Assembly: GCA_030704615.1 (NCBI GenBank)
Contig: CM060733.1
Coordinates: forward strand, 42,904,001 to 42,968,000
Source of the DNA: Takakia lepidozioides
Lineage: Eukaryota; Streptophyta; Takakiopsida; Takakiales; Takakiaceae
Reading direction: 5' to 3'
Length of the DNA stretch: 64,000 nt
Below the pieces are notes generated by a model. The model was not told the DNA's origin. It saw nothing but the letters and a program-made list of their open reading frames with translations, and did not search any database. A program made the translations under genes and the position numbers. The number at the start of each line of letters is the position of its first letter. Within the stretch, counting starts at the first letter, position 1. Of this stretch, positions 30,701-44,260 are shown piece after piece.

Positions 30701-33514
30701 ATATATATTATAATTACACTATATAGCTAGAGAAGACAATGAGGAAGGCTGGAATGGCTAAGTGCATTTTGTGAATAGTAGTCTCATATTTAAGACTCAT
30801 TGATGTACCCAGAAGTGACACTTTGTATTCATCATTGCTTTGTTGTCTCAATTCATGACAAGCACAGTCAGAGTTTTTTTTATAATTCGGAAAATAGCAC
30901 GAGTGGCTACAGAGTTTTGCAAAAATTAGGCATATATTCTGTTCATCCATTCAAATTAGGACAGAATCATCCACATCCATACTTTCATCCATTCATATCA
31001 TCCATATTGGCAAATTCATCCATAATTTTTATTTTTATTTGGAGAAATTTGGCGATTTCATCCATGAATAAACATGGAATTTGCTACGGAATATTTTTTT
31101 TCTATTTTTTGAGGTCGCCATTTGGCAAAAATTCGCCAAACAAAAAACGCTCAGCACATGTCCTCTTGTGCTAGGTTTCTCATTGTTGTGCAATCAATAT
31201 GTGATTAAGTTTTTGTCTTTTTAATGTTTAATTTCCCTGTTTTCAAACCCAAACAAAATAGACATAGTGTGTGTCATTTGTAAAGCAATAGTGTGTTGCC
31301 TAAAGAAGCTACAAAAACAAAGCTTTATTTAGCTGTTGTACAATATAAACGTGCGAAGAAATCATCGAACCGAACTGATGCAAATATCAAATTCTCGACT
31401 GCTAACAAAATGAATATATCTGTAGAAAGACCATCGTGGTAATCTCGTTCCTTGCCATGAGCACCTACACTAATAGAAATCTCATATTTTACGACTCAGT
31501 CTACGACTGGAAACCAATCATTTCAAATAGAGAGAGAAGACTTCGGCCGAAACCGGCGTAATTAAGAGTCATTTCGTCTCACGACCTGCTCCCTTTTGGG
31601 GGTGGGCCCTATAATGTAAGCAAGCTAAGCCTGCATGTGTCTAGGGGTAACCAAGGGATAGGGGTACCGAGGGAGGTTGGATTCTAGTTGCCGCTTATTA
31701 GTGATAATTGTTGTGAGGGACCGGAGCGCTATGAGGTGGATTGCCTTGAAGCATTTATGGATAGGAGAGATAGATATACTAAAGGCTTTGTGTTTTGCGA
31801 TAATACCGGCATTGTGGATGCCACCTCTAGTTCCAGCAGTGATGACGTTTAGTGGGCCGGTGACCCAACCTTGTTGGCGAATTGCGAGAATGAGCTGGGC
31901 ATATTTCTATCATTTGTCCCCGTCCTTATGCGACTTGCAAGGTATGAGTGCCAACAGCTGCAAGTTGGTTTGGACAACCCAATGGAAACGGACATTACGT
32001 TAGTTGTATCAGATTATAGTCGTTCAGATGACTGGGTGTATTTTATTGGGGAGCAGCCAGTGTGTGGAGCCTTCAAATTGACTTTTGACCAAGGGTTAGT
32101 TGGGCTTGTGACCTTATATTGTCGAATATCTTGTGATCACGTGCATCCTGCAGAAACCACTTGAAATTATTTAATGTACTTTTTGATGCAACTATCAGAA
32201 GTTTATGTGATCTGGATTGCGGAAAGTTTAGAGTTTGTAGTCATATTTACTAACAACAGCCAATTTCATATCTTCTTTGGGCTCTTTCTAACCCACCTTT
32301 CTACGATCTTCTTTAGGTGGATCGGTTTGATTTACATTTCCTTTTACTTATAGGATTTTATTTCTCCACTTGTTATTAGTTTTCTGTGGCTTGCCCGTGT
32401 CACTACATAACCTAGGTGATAGTGTCCACTTCCAACCGAAAGAAGGCATGCCATGTGACGAAGAGACACTATAACTTACGTTTACTCCCAGAGGAGTCTT
32501 CTTTCTTTCTTGTATATTGTGCCCACCCTTGAGAAGGGGCAACACCCCCATGGGGAAGAGGCTCTCATTTATGCTAGTTCTGGCTGGCGTCATAATATAT
32601 ACATATACATATATATATATTTCTCTCTCATCTGAGTCTTCATGTCTATGTCCTAAAGGGCTCATATTTGTGAAGCACCTCGCATGAGCTATTTATGCTG
32701 CGTAAATCTCTTCTTAAAAAAAGATTGAGGTTATATTTAGTCAAAACTTGAGCATTACGCTCTGTAAGCCACTGGCCTCACTATATTCCACCAAATAAGG
32801 CCACGCAAAACGCGAAACACAAAGGATTTGTTTTTGAAATTCTTTATGGGTTTATAGAGGATCTAGCAATACTTTTCTCCATCTATACAAAACATGCTTC
32901 CTACATTCCTCCAATGTCCTTGGAAACAGTTTGCACACAATTTCCAAAGAAAACCTCCGGGCCGATCCCAGATTCTCCAAAAGGGCTGTCACTAACGACC
33001 TAATAACCCATAATGTGATAACCCAATGTTTTTTTCTTTTTTCTTTTCCTTTTTTTTATAGAGAAAGGGGAGGGAAAGGGAGGAAGCCGCTAGAACTTTA
33101 TTAGGGATTATTGAAGGGAATGGCTTCTCTTGAGACGCCTGTCTCCCTGTCTTTGTTGTTTGGTATCGAAGCCGTGTCTTCTTGGGTCCAGCCTCTATGG
33201 CACTCAGCGTAAGAGGTTATTTTTCCCTCTTTGTACCTTCCTGGATATTTACATCCACCCATTTTATAAAATTCTGAGGCCTCAGTCCCTCTTCTCTAAG
33301 AAAAAAAAAAGAACAAAAAGAACAAAAAAAGAAGGTTAGTTTTTTTAAGAAAAATTAAAACCCTTACAATGTTGGGTTAATGTAATAATGATTATTACCG
33401 TGGGACACAGGTGGGAATTATTTGAAATGAGTTTTGTTGTGGCGGTCCTTGTCAAGTTGAGAAAAAAGGTCACAAGAATTGCAGTGCACACTCCCAAGAC
33501 ACTCACAAACTAAG
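30701..33514. other. AT-rich interval without a recognisable gene
   Basis: Contains an (AT)/(CATATA) microsatellite at about 32,591-32,621 and poly(T)/poly(A) tracts near 33,027-33,060 and 33,299-33,340. Overlapping frames at 31,677-32,164 have no recognisable domain. Confidence 0.5.
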
Positions 33515-36500
33515 TTATACCCCACACAATGCCAACCTAACCGGAAGCCTAAGCGCAGCACAGCACTGCACGCTCCTCAAGAGCAGCCAGCCAGAGAGAC
33601 ACAGACACACACAGCCATCACACTCACCTGCTCTGCAACACACAACACACACGCCTCTGCTGCACGCAATATATCGGAAGGAGGGGGGAGGGCACGGTGG
33701 GTCTGCGTTGCTGTGCTGCTGTGGGGCCGCCTGCGAGCTGCCATGAGGAGAGCAAAGAGGAGCTGGCGATAGGTCGAGGGTTGCCGTTGGCCCCGGCGCA
33801 GCCCCCGAGTGGCTATTCAACTCTGTGGCATTGCCCATCTTTGCTCTGCAAAAAACGGACTCGTGCCTGCTCCTGGACCCAGTCTCGGCCATAAAGCGGT
33901 CTGGAGGGTCTGCAGAAAGTGGCAGGGAGGCCTGGAGCTGTAGATAGTGCAGTCAGAGAGCCTGTGGAGACAAGTGCAGTTTCTTTTGGAGGATGATGGG
34001 AACAAGTCTTGCCATTTTGTGAATGGTGACAAGGTCCGATGTCCTCCGTACCTATGAAGAAGAAACAGAACGTGAGGATATGGAAGCAGGAGTTGGATAT
34101 TTCCAATCAATTTGTGGCATGAAGCAGCTGCAGGCGGGAAAAGTAAACCCTAGAAAATTCATGACGTAAAACCTGCACAAAAACTTTGGGATGGTTGCGG
34201 ATGGCAACCTAAGATAACTGTCAAGGAGGTGCAGGACAAGAGAGTTGGCGAGTGCGCAGAGAAAGTGGATTAAGTGGAGTCCTTGGGAGGAAAAAGTGGT
34301 GGCGCAAGGCTGGCGGGGGTGGGGAACGCCTGATGGCGGATCCGCCCAGCGTTGGCCTACTGTTTGCTGCTTTGTGTTTGAAGCTTGATACACAGATAGT
34401 GACGCCAGAAAGGTTGTTCGCAACGATTTCAGCAATAGCTGGCCAGAGGATAGAGGACGCGGAGGGGGAAGCATGCTGAGCGTGTTACGGGTGCACCTGC
34501 CGTCCGACATTCCCATTGCGGGCTGCGAGTTGTCACCCTATGTGCTACTTCGCCGGCCTGACCTCTCCATCACAACCGACGACATCCCCGAGTCCTCACC
34601 TGTCGATGGTTACTACCTGCGCTGTAGATGGTACTCTTCTTCTCTTTCATATACGTAGCCTGCATTTACCCTCACCGCTTCTCTATGCCTTCTGGATTCC
34701 CTGCCCTTTAAACCACTTCACCGCACTTCTTCCCAGCCCATGTAGTATATAAGGGGTTCATTCCATCACCTAGACTGCGACTATGGGTGGGGGAGCCTGT
34801 AAATATTGCACTTTCACTAAGTCTAAAAAGTTGGAAAGACATGTCTTTGTAAGGACAGACTGTAGTTTTCCCCCTGAAAAGCAAGTGGAGGGTCAGGCAT
34901 TTAATTTCCAGGAGCTATTGGTTCCATTCTTGAAGCTTAACATCCACATGAGATGATATTGGGGGCTTGGGCATAAGTGCTTGACAAATGCTGTATGCTA
35001 TACTGTATGCTCAGGTATCGCATTCAGAGTGACCAGAGGATTGCAGTCTGCAGTGTCCACCCATCAGAGCCGGCCACTCTACAATGCTTGGGCTGTGTAA
35101 AGGCAAAGCTTGCGGTGGCCAAGAGCTACCACTGCACACCCAAATGCTTTTCAGATGCATGGCGACACCACCGGACCATGCATACGCGCGCGGCCAGTGC
35201 TGCGCGCGAGAATGGGGCTGAGGAGGATGATCCTGTATTTGCCCGCTTCAATACCAACTCAGGAACAATTCTTGGAGGTGCAGGTGGTGGGATAGGCTCC
35301 ATGGGCAGTGCTGTGCCACCACCTGTTGTGCTTAGCAATGGTTCTGCATTTGCTAGCCCTGCAAGAATCTCGTCATCCGATGGGAATGGGGAAACCTGGT
35401 ATGAAGTGGGGCGGGGGAAGACCTATACCCCGACAGCTGATGATGTAGGCCATGTGTTGAAGCTCGAGTGTGTTGCAGTCGATGCAAGCACTGGGCTGGG
35501 AATTACCCCAGCCAGTACGGTGCTAACATCTCGCGTCATCCCTGCTCCCTCCCCAACTCCCCGCCGCTTGATTTCAGTCAACTCCACGGATGGGGCTGCA
35601 GCAGTGGAGATGGAAGGGCGCATGGGAGTGCCGGGAACATTCACTGTTCTTTCATACAACGTGCTGGCAGACTTGTATGCCACAAGTGAGATGTACAGCT
35701 ACTGCCCACCATGGGCACTTTCATGGGCTTACCGAAGACAGAATCTGTTACGGGAGGTTGTGGGTTACCGAGCCGATATTTTGTGTCTCCAGGAGGTACC
35801 GTTCTACTTCATTCCTTGTGCAGCTCTGATTTGGCAATTTTCTTTTTGAAATGCTGGTCCTCAATTATAGGGCTCAGCTTGGGTGTTTGGTCAGCATCAT
35901 CTGGGTTACGAGAGATGGAAGGCAGATGGTCTTTAGGTCTTTTGATAATTTGCATCTTTCGTAGGTGGTTGTTTGGATGTAACCTCGTTGGTGTCTAAAA
36001 TAATGCAGGCTTAGCCCCGCTGCTCTACCTCTTGACAGTTGTCGTTTCTTTTTTCTCTTTCCTATTTTAGAAACTGGGAGATGGTAAGTTTGTTCTTTGT
36101 AGGGGAGATATTTCTTTAGGAGGAAGGATGGGGGCAGAAGGAAGTTGTGGCCAAAAATCTTAAAGTGGACAGTGTTGGGGTATTGGCAGGTGCAAAGTGA
36201 CCACTTTGAGGAATTCTTTGCTCCTGAGTTGGAAAAGCATGGCTATGCTGCTGTGTACAAGAAAAAAACCGCTGAGGTGAAGTGCTCTTTTCTCTGATGT
36301 TGTTGAGTCGAAGTCTTGATTTTCCTAATGAAGCCAACGACTAACTAGTATGGATATTTTTGTGCCTTGATATTCCATTCCTCCTCTTTTTGCATGTGAA
36401 TTGCAGTTTGAGCCTTGAGTATGGGCCTTCTGTTTTCATGTGCATGCTCGAAGCTGGGGGCCCAAGTTGAACCTCTATTATGTCTGTGTGTACTATGTGA

Positions 36501-39500
36501 GCATTAGGTTAAAGAGGCAATTTTTTAAAAAACTGAGGTATTATTTGGAAGGTGAAGTCGCTAATGAAAACTTTCAAAGACTGGGCTGAGGCAGACTAGT
36601 TGGGAGATAAACTCTCTTGGCAGTGAACAGAAGCTCAACACATCTGAAAGTTATAACGTATTGACCTGATTACAAGAACTAACGTATCAAAGTTTAGGTT
36701 CTGGATTTTGGTCTTCCTGATAGGAGTAATGGAATAGGTCTTCTGGAATACACCACAAACTCCCTAATGAATCCTGATTGCTCTCTCTCTCTTTCAATGA
36801 ATCCTCTCTTTGGTTGAGAAAGAAGTTCCTCACACAATGAATCCTCTCTTAAACTCTCTTTGGTTGACTGTTGCAGATGTATACAGGCACTGCTTATGCA
36901 ATTGATGGTTGTGCTACTTTTTTCCGACGCGACCGCTTCTCTTTAGTGAAAAAATACGAGGTATGTGCTCCCACCTCCTGCCAATACTCCAAGTCTTGCA
37001 TTTGGAAATTTGTCCAACCTACTTTCATGTCTATGATGAATTTTGATATAGTATCATACCCTTGAGTCATTGGATGCATCGAATTTGGATAGTGGAGAAG
37101 GATTAGGGAAATGGTAAGTTCTCTGCAAGAGAGAGCAATCTGGATTCATTGTGTAAGGAACTCCATTCTTTGAGGGTAGTGTCTCAAATAAGCCTTTGCA
37201 GTGCTGAGATGGTGTAGCCTTGTTGGCGAGCATACATATATTATTTCCTTTATGGACTCCAAGAATAGAATTTATGGACAGTCTATGCTTCAAACATAAC
37301 AGACTGACTCTCCTGTGGCTCTCCTTGTGCCAAACAATTCACATCAGCATAATGTAATCTAATACTCCAGAATCATGAGACCGGATCTGAGGATGAGTTA
37401 TTACATACCTGTATGTGTCCAGGTGGAGTTCAACAAAGCTGCGCAATCATTATCAGAGGCGCTTGTACCCTCTGCGTCGAAGAAGGCAGCTCTCAGTCGT
37501 CTCCTAAAGGTCTAGCCTCTCCACTTGAGCTGAGGCAGGCTCATCAATGTCTTAAAACCACTAGAGATAGATCTGCTAGCCTTGACAACTGCAGGGATCA
37601 TGAGTAGGAGTAAAGAGAGTGGGATCTTCAATAGGTCGTTGTGAGGGATACTGCATTTGCTATCGACAGTATAGCTGAGGCAATTATTATTGTGGGACAA
37701 AATGTATTTGGTTTAGGGTGGCTGTCTCTCCAAGTATGCGAGCTCTACATTTTCCCTCATAGTGCTAGCTTGCGGACAGAACCTAGTACAGCATCTCTCA
37801 TGCAGCACACCCTTTTGGCCTGTTTTTCATATTGTTGACCTGGCTCATCAATTAAGTTGTTTTGAATGCGGAGAGCTGATGTGGTTGTGGTTCATTCTGA
37901 TACAGGACAATGTAGCGTTGATAGTAGTGCTGGAGGCGCATGACACAGGAAATGGTGCCGATGCCTCACAAGCATCTGGCAAACGTCAGTTACTGTGTGT
38001 GGTGAGTGATGTCTTACCCTCTCTATCATCGTCTCTCACTTTCTCTCTGTCCACACTCAAATTCAGTTGGCATTGCAACCACACCCACATATTCACATCT
38101 GCGTAACGCAGAGGTGGAACCACTGATTAGAGTATGTAGCCAGATAAACAACAATTTCTTCGCCGAACTGTTGCGATTTCTGCAGAATTGGTACATGAAT
38201 TTGAGGCCAAGATTTATATACCCTGCAAGTCTAGGATCCCAGAGGGACTGATCAATGAGTACATTATCTGTCTCACATATTGTTTTTATGTTTTAGTCAT
38301 AGATATGCAAAATATCAATAATAAAGAAAGCACAGCCTATAGAATATGGTATTGGAGGTCCTGGAGCTGCAGAGACACCTGGTAAACTTCATGTAAGTTT
38401 CCATGTAGCTGAAAGAACAGGCATAGTGAGCTCACTGAATCAACAGGAACATCTGGTTGTATAGGTTTGTAAAGCAAAAGCTTGCAATTTATGAGATAAT
38501 TAGCAAACTTTGAGCCTTAACTGTTTGGCACATTCATGGGCAGGCTAACACCCACATCCATGCAAATCCGGAGCTCAAGGATGTCAAGCTCTGGCAGGTA
38601 TGTTGAAATTTATTCCATCTGCCGTTCCTGAGCTGCTTTAGCTAATCAGTTAAAAAAAAACAGTTGCCTCTGAGATAAGTCAGTTCTTTTGGGTGGAAAC
38701 ACTTTGTCTAGTGTAGAGGGGCCCTATCTGCATAGAAACTCTCAAAGAAGCTTTGAGTGATGCTGGTGCCATACCCTTGATGTGTGATCTACAATATATG
38801 CTTCCCCTTTGTGAATTTCATGTAGAAAGTTTCACTACAGGATCAAAATCATCAGCAGGGGGTTTGGGCTTATGAATAGCTCATTTGGTTAGCTGTGGCA
38901 AGTTGATACACCTGGTGCCTCTCCGGTGGTTGTAGTTGAAACACTACAATGAAACTCCAGTATCGTTTGTCTGATCGTAGGTTAGAGATGGACTTAAATC
39001 AGTTACTTCAGTAACATAGGACTTCAAATTAAAAGCAGATTCAATAGTCATATCCTTTTAGGATCGCCCAAGATTATCATTACAGACAAGGCCTTCACCG
39101 GCGTATTCACCTTCATGTAGGAGAGTTTGGAAGTAATTCGAGAACTCAGTGACAGTACTGCCAGTGAGCCTGCCCCATTTGTTTGTTCAGGGCCAGGTCA
39201 GGCAAGAAGGCTTAACCCATGAGTTTTATACCAACCTGTACCAACTTCACATGTAGCAATATATGTCACATGCTGCTCAAAGACAAGTGGATGAACCAGT
39301 TTGGCATGTCCTGTACAGGTACATACATTACTAAAGGGATTGGAGAAGATAGCAGCCAGTGCTGACATCCCCATGTTAGTTGCAGGCGACTTCAATTCTG
39401 TTCCTGGCAGGTCTGTGCTTCCATGCATCGCCCAACATTGTGCATGTTATCCTGCCAACCTTACTTTGAATGCATGGCGATAGAAATTTTGTCCAAATCA

Positions 39501-41250
39501 GCAAAAGTTGTCACCAAGACTTTCTGTAAGGGTGGGGGGTTTTCTGAGTGAGTTTTAGCTGGTTTCTCATAGTTGTGCAAGGTTCTTTTGGGACTTGATT
39601 CATGTCCTAATTCTTGGGATGTCTGGATGGAACTCCTTGAACATGGACATTGGTTATGTGGGGATTAGAGAAAGGAAATGCACATGTAGCAAAAGTGAGT
39701 GGCATCTGCGAAATGCCTAACCCCCCATTGTTTATGATATTGAGCAAGGCCAAGGCTCAGCTAATAAGGAAGGGTCACGCTGTACAGCAATATAAGTGCA
39801 GGAGTAGGTGGGTGATTACATGTTGCTGAGAATGTGAGCAATGGTGATCTGTGCTTGTAGCAGTGCCCCACATTCGTTGTTGGCAACGGGCAGGGTGGAT
39901 GCAGCGCATCCTGAGTTGGCGACTGATCCCCTGGGTATATTGCGCCCTGCAAGCAAGCTGTGCCATCAGTTACCTTTGGTTAGTCTGTCACTGGAAATAC
40001 TGCCCAGCTACTCTTGCGATGTTAGACCGATTCCTAACAAAAGATTGACTTTGTGTGCATTCTGATAGATATTTACCATTAACTCGCTTTGTTGTTTGGT
40101 TGTAGTCTGGGGGGAAGAGGTGATCGTAGCACAGACAATTTAACAAACCTGCATGGGTTGGCACATATGCAGGTGAGTGCCTACTCAGCATTTGCCAGAA
40201 TGCCGGGGGTGGGCCCGACTTTGGAGCGGCAGAGGCGGCGCATGGATGCTAACAGCAATGAGCCTCTCTTCACCAACTGCACTCGCGATTTTCTTGGCAC
40301 TCTCGACTACATCTTTTACACCGGTCAGTTTTTGCCTTGTCTGCACTGCTGCAATGAACCCTCCCTCTGCAGATTATACCTGACTTCACCTTATATCAGA
40401 TGATGCATTTCCTGTTTTTTCTCATTTCTCACTGACTTCTGCTCTGTGCCGTGCACCCAGTGTTTATAGTGTTTAAATGTTGAGGAGGGCACCTCAACAA
40501 TGCCTGATGCAAGAACTGTTAAAAATCTAGTTAATTTTACACGAGAACCTTTTCTAATCTTATCTCATAACCAGGAACAGTAATTTTTCAGAGTATCCCA
40601 TGAATTATGTTCCATATTTTCTTGAGTCCGATCATGGGTTTTGGGAAGAATACCTACGGTCCCTAACGTCACCACTGCCGGTTATGCTGGTTATGTAAGT
40701 TATGCTGGTTGCTAACTTGGGCTCAACATGGTCGGGTGGATGTGGAGCAGCTGACTCGCTGGCAGTTGAATCACTGTTGGAGCTGCTGGAGGAGGAGGGA
40801 CTGCGCAAGGACACAGCTTTGCCCTCCCCGGAATGGTCATCTGACCACATTGCCTTGCTGGCAGAGTTCCGTTGTAAGCCACGCACGCGCCGCTAGGAGT
40901 AACTGTATCTGTGTTTCTATGTTCGGTTTGTTTTAGTTTGCATCACACCATCCAGCTGAGTGTTACCTTCTGATCGCCCCTATTTCCCTCTTCCCAGTCA
41001 ATGAGCTGGATTGTAGCATCTGTGTTTATCTTAGTGCTTGCCCATGATGTAGAAAAGGAAGGTGCGATCAGCAGTAAGAAAAGTTGCAACAACACCTCAC
41101 GCTTTTGCCCCTTGTTAAACCTCTCTGGTACCATCTGTCAGCGTGCTCCTTTCTCGGTGACATAGTAGGTTCAGGGACTTAAACCCTGTGTCTTACATGC
41201 ACAATACCATCCTCCAGAGCACAGTGTGGCTACATGATTCGTTACATGAT
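33515..41250 (+). repeat. left arm of the CCR4 inverted duplication
   Basis: Homologous, in opposite orientation, to about 43,830-51,850. Similarity covers the whole gene and extends roughly 950 bp upstream of the ATG and 350 bp past the stop (shared phrases GGCTATTCAACTC, CAATGAGCTGGATTG, GCCCCTTGTTAAACCTCT). Exons are close to identical at the protein level; introns are diverged with indels. Confidence 0.85.
34473..40896 (+). CDS. CCR4: CCR4-type poly(A)-specific deadenylase, copy A
   Basis: Catalytic mRNA deadenylase of the cytoplasmic CCR4-NOT complex. Eleven exons: 34473-34630, 35015-35795, 36190-36276, 36877-36960, 37423-37509, 37906-38001, 38544-38597, 39319-39410, 39864-39978, 40173-40323, 40751-40896. 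All have GT/AG borders and consistent phases, giving 616 codons, close to the plant family. A MYND-like zinc module (CSVHPSEPATLQCLGC, SYHCTPKCF, WRHH), which binds CAF1 in plants, precedes the EEP nuclease: VLSYNVLADLYA, ILCLQE with the metal-binding Glu, MLVAGDFNSVPG, FTNCTRDFLGTLDYI and SSDHIALLAEF. Like other plant members it lacks the yeast leucine-rich repeats. There is no stop or frameshift, so it looks functional. The acceptor of exon 9 is a tandem TAGCAG that could add one Ser. Confidence 0.95.
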
Positions 41251-44200
41251 ACTTAATTTGGAAAGAAAGGGCTTAGTTCAGTCTGTCTTTCCACTGGCGC
41301 TCAGGTAAAAGTGTGAGCTCGCGCATCTGTACATTTTGTCAGGTAGGCAAACTTGGGTGTTTCCGAAATTGAAGTAATCTGCTTGTGATAAGTGCCGCGG
41401 TTGTGCCAAATAATGTTGCTAAACAGATGGCTCTCTTTTCCGAGGGTCTTTCAACTTTCAAATTGTTATTGAAGGAGCGGCTCCTTGGATTATGTTTTTG
41501 CAACTTTTTGTGTTTCATAACAGTTTACATATGGTCCCTGTGGAGATTTTGGGAAAACAAAAAAAATCACCGTCAGCCACGTGGAACCTCTTAGCCATTG
41601 ACATGGGACCATGTGGACAAATCTGCTAGCTCTGGCAATCGGTTAAGGCCGGGTACCACCCACTTACTCGTTTTGGGGAGGTGGCGCACTTGACCTCCTC
41701 TCCCTGTCTCCACATTAGCTTCTCACAGGCAGCATCTGATCCAACACAAAGTCATGTGGCGAGAATAACGAGGTAGCAGGGTTAGAAAAGTAGCTATGTA
41801 ATAGATGGCACGTCTTAGTAGGTCCACGTAGGCAAGAAGTCAGACTTTCCACTATTGGCGTTTTCTGGCGAATTTTTCAATTTTTGCCCTCGCATAATTC
41901 CTTTGCAGGTCGAAATCTGGCGATTATTCACCACAAAGAAAACCACAGTGTGGCAGCATAACAATGTGTAAATTTTGGGGTTAACTGCCGTAGCCCTACA
42001 GCTTTTTCATCCCTTGACTGCAAAATTTGCAGCCTTACCCACCGTTTTACTTGTTACTAACACTGTGTAAGATCAATAGAACTTAATTGTCTAACCATGA
42101 TCCTAACTCTATTGGTTTACCTCCGCCTCTAATTTCATGCTTTCTTTCCAGTAAGAATTGGAGAAAAAAAAAGTGAAATCTAATAACCATTTTGTGAGCA
42201 TGAAAATATTCTGCAAACCTTTGCAAAAAAGACAACCACACAAATTCTGAAGTGGCTAATCCAATTGAAACCTTGCATAATAGTATATCTCATGATGTTG
42301 GGCAGCCTTTCCTAATGTTTTAGATTTTTTGTACAAGATTTGGGCATACCTCCTTTGTAGTGACCAGGAGGGGTTCAGCACTTTGCCACCTTTTCTATTT
42401 TAAGAAAAATTGGTTTGTTGTGTAAAGACGGAAGGGTCCCAAGTAGGGAAGGTCCTCACAAATTTTTGTTTGAATCAATCCATGTATTTACAATGGGCCA
42501 CCCATTCCATGCAAGAAACCCCAATCCACTTCGCTCTTCTCATGCTCATCTCTCTTACCTACCAAACAGAGTTGTTTGAATCGAAGTAAACAATCTAGTA
42601 GAGCAGAATCATCCTGTAGATGCTACATGTTATAGCTTGGGATTGAGTTGAGAATCCTCTTGGTTGAAGTGAAACCAAGAGGCCACTGGATAGCCAACAA
42701 GAAATTTACAGATTACAAGCATTTTCAAAAGCAGAATTTAAGCAGCAACTTATTTGGTACCATCTTCCCCTGGGAATACTTAATCATGATTATTTAGTGG
42801 CACAGATTTCCTAGTGAGGGCTAGCCTTCAACCATTCACACAATCTGGGTCATACAGCAGTTATTAATTATCCCCTCTATTCCTTTCAATGTCCTTTGGA
42901 TATCTCTTGTATCTCTTGTATCAATGTCTCATGGAGTGCCCAGAGCAGTGATTCTCAAGGCCATACACACATTATTAAGTGATCTTGGTTAACAAGTGGG
43001 GAAAAGAAGGGAATTTTTTGACCAGCAATTTACACAGCCCATTGGTGAAAGAAAGGAGGACTTACAAATGCGGCGACACAAATGGAATCGGATGATAGGA
43101 AGATACCAGATACCTTCCACCTGGTGCCACAATCTCTTCTGAGTGTGTGGGCGCCCGACCCAAGACCATGACAAGCAGTCCTATGACCCTTCTATTTGTG
43201 CATTATCAATTGCGCACACATTCTGATTGTGTGAAACGGTCTGCATGGTCCAATAAACCCAGGTTTAAGAGTGGACCTAACTCTGGCAACAACAGTATGT
43301 AACAAAAGAACTTTTGGAATACCAACAAACACTTCTACCCCAAATTCAAAAACTGTCAAGAAACTTTACCTACATCCTTGTGCAGAAGTAAAACCTGATT
43401 TCCTTATTGCCACTAACTCCTCCAACCAAAACTGTTCCTCATTGCCTAGAATGAAGCATCTTAGCTACGTGTACCTCCCACCTACCATAAAAGATATGTA
43501 TGTGTTGCACTCAATGATAGTGACAGCATACCAGGATAAACGTGATCAAGGAGCTGGTTCTTTGCATGATATTCAGGACAGACCCTCAGAACAGAGACCA
43601 TATATTTTAGCAACATACACAGCTGGGAGCCTTTATCACAAGCAAATTACTTCCAATTTTGGACAGACCCAATTTTCGCCTACCTAACAAAATGTACAGA
43701 TCCATTTGAGATCACTTTTTGACTGACTCCCATGACAGGACGAGGTGATCTAAATCCTTTTCTTTCGTAAATTCAGTATCATGTGACTAAAATCGTGTAG
43801 CCACACTTCATGTCAGGGACTGGGTAACTTGGAGGATGCTTACCTGCAAGTACGACACAGGGTTAAGACCCTGAACCTCCTCTGCCACCAAGCAGAATGG
43901 CCATCAGATGTTACCAAAGAGGTTTAACAAGGGGCAAAGCGGGGGAAGGTTGTAGCTTTCCTTGTTGTTGCTGTTGCCCACATCTTCTTTTTCTAAATCT
44001 ATGGCAAGCTTCAAGATAAACACCACAGGTGGTGGCACCCCGCGGGGATGCTCCCAGCGAAAGCGAACCAGTACCTACTCTCAGCATTGGATGTCTTGGC
44101 TCTTGAACGATGAAGAACGAAGCAAAATGCAATCCAGCTCATTGAAATGGAAGAGAGGAGGAAGGGGTGATTGGGGGCCATGGCATGACTCAGCTGGACT

Positions 44201-44260
44201 GCTGTATAAGAAGTGAGGAAAAATAGGACAAATGGAATATGAGAACACACATAGACACTC
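40897..44260. other. spacer between the convergent CCR4 genes
   Basis: The outer 350-430 bp on each side are the homologous 3' flanks of the two genes; the right flank has an extra insertion of roughly 100 bp (about 44,010-44,110). The central part, about 41,470-43,830, is unique, AT-rich and without a convincing gene. A repeat shared with an intron of copy B lies at about 41,755-41,915. Confidence 0.6.
41755..41915 (+). repeat. dispersed repeat, copy 1
   Basis: Matches the reverse complement of about 46,630-46,805, with shared phrases AACGAGG, GCAGGGTTAGAAAAG, TCCACRTAG and TTTCTGGYGAATTTTTC. Probably a short non-autonomous transposon. Confidence 0.55.

Noticed and set aside
31677-32164. 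Overlapping plus-strand frames with VSDYSRSDDWVYFIGEQPV
   Set aside because: Somewhat protein-like but I could not assign a domain or an exon structure; left as unannotated DNA.
32591-32621. AT repeat as a replication origin or matrix attachment site
   Set aside because: A short microsatellite alone gives no support for either role.
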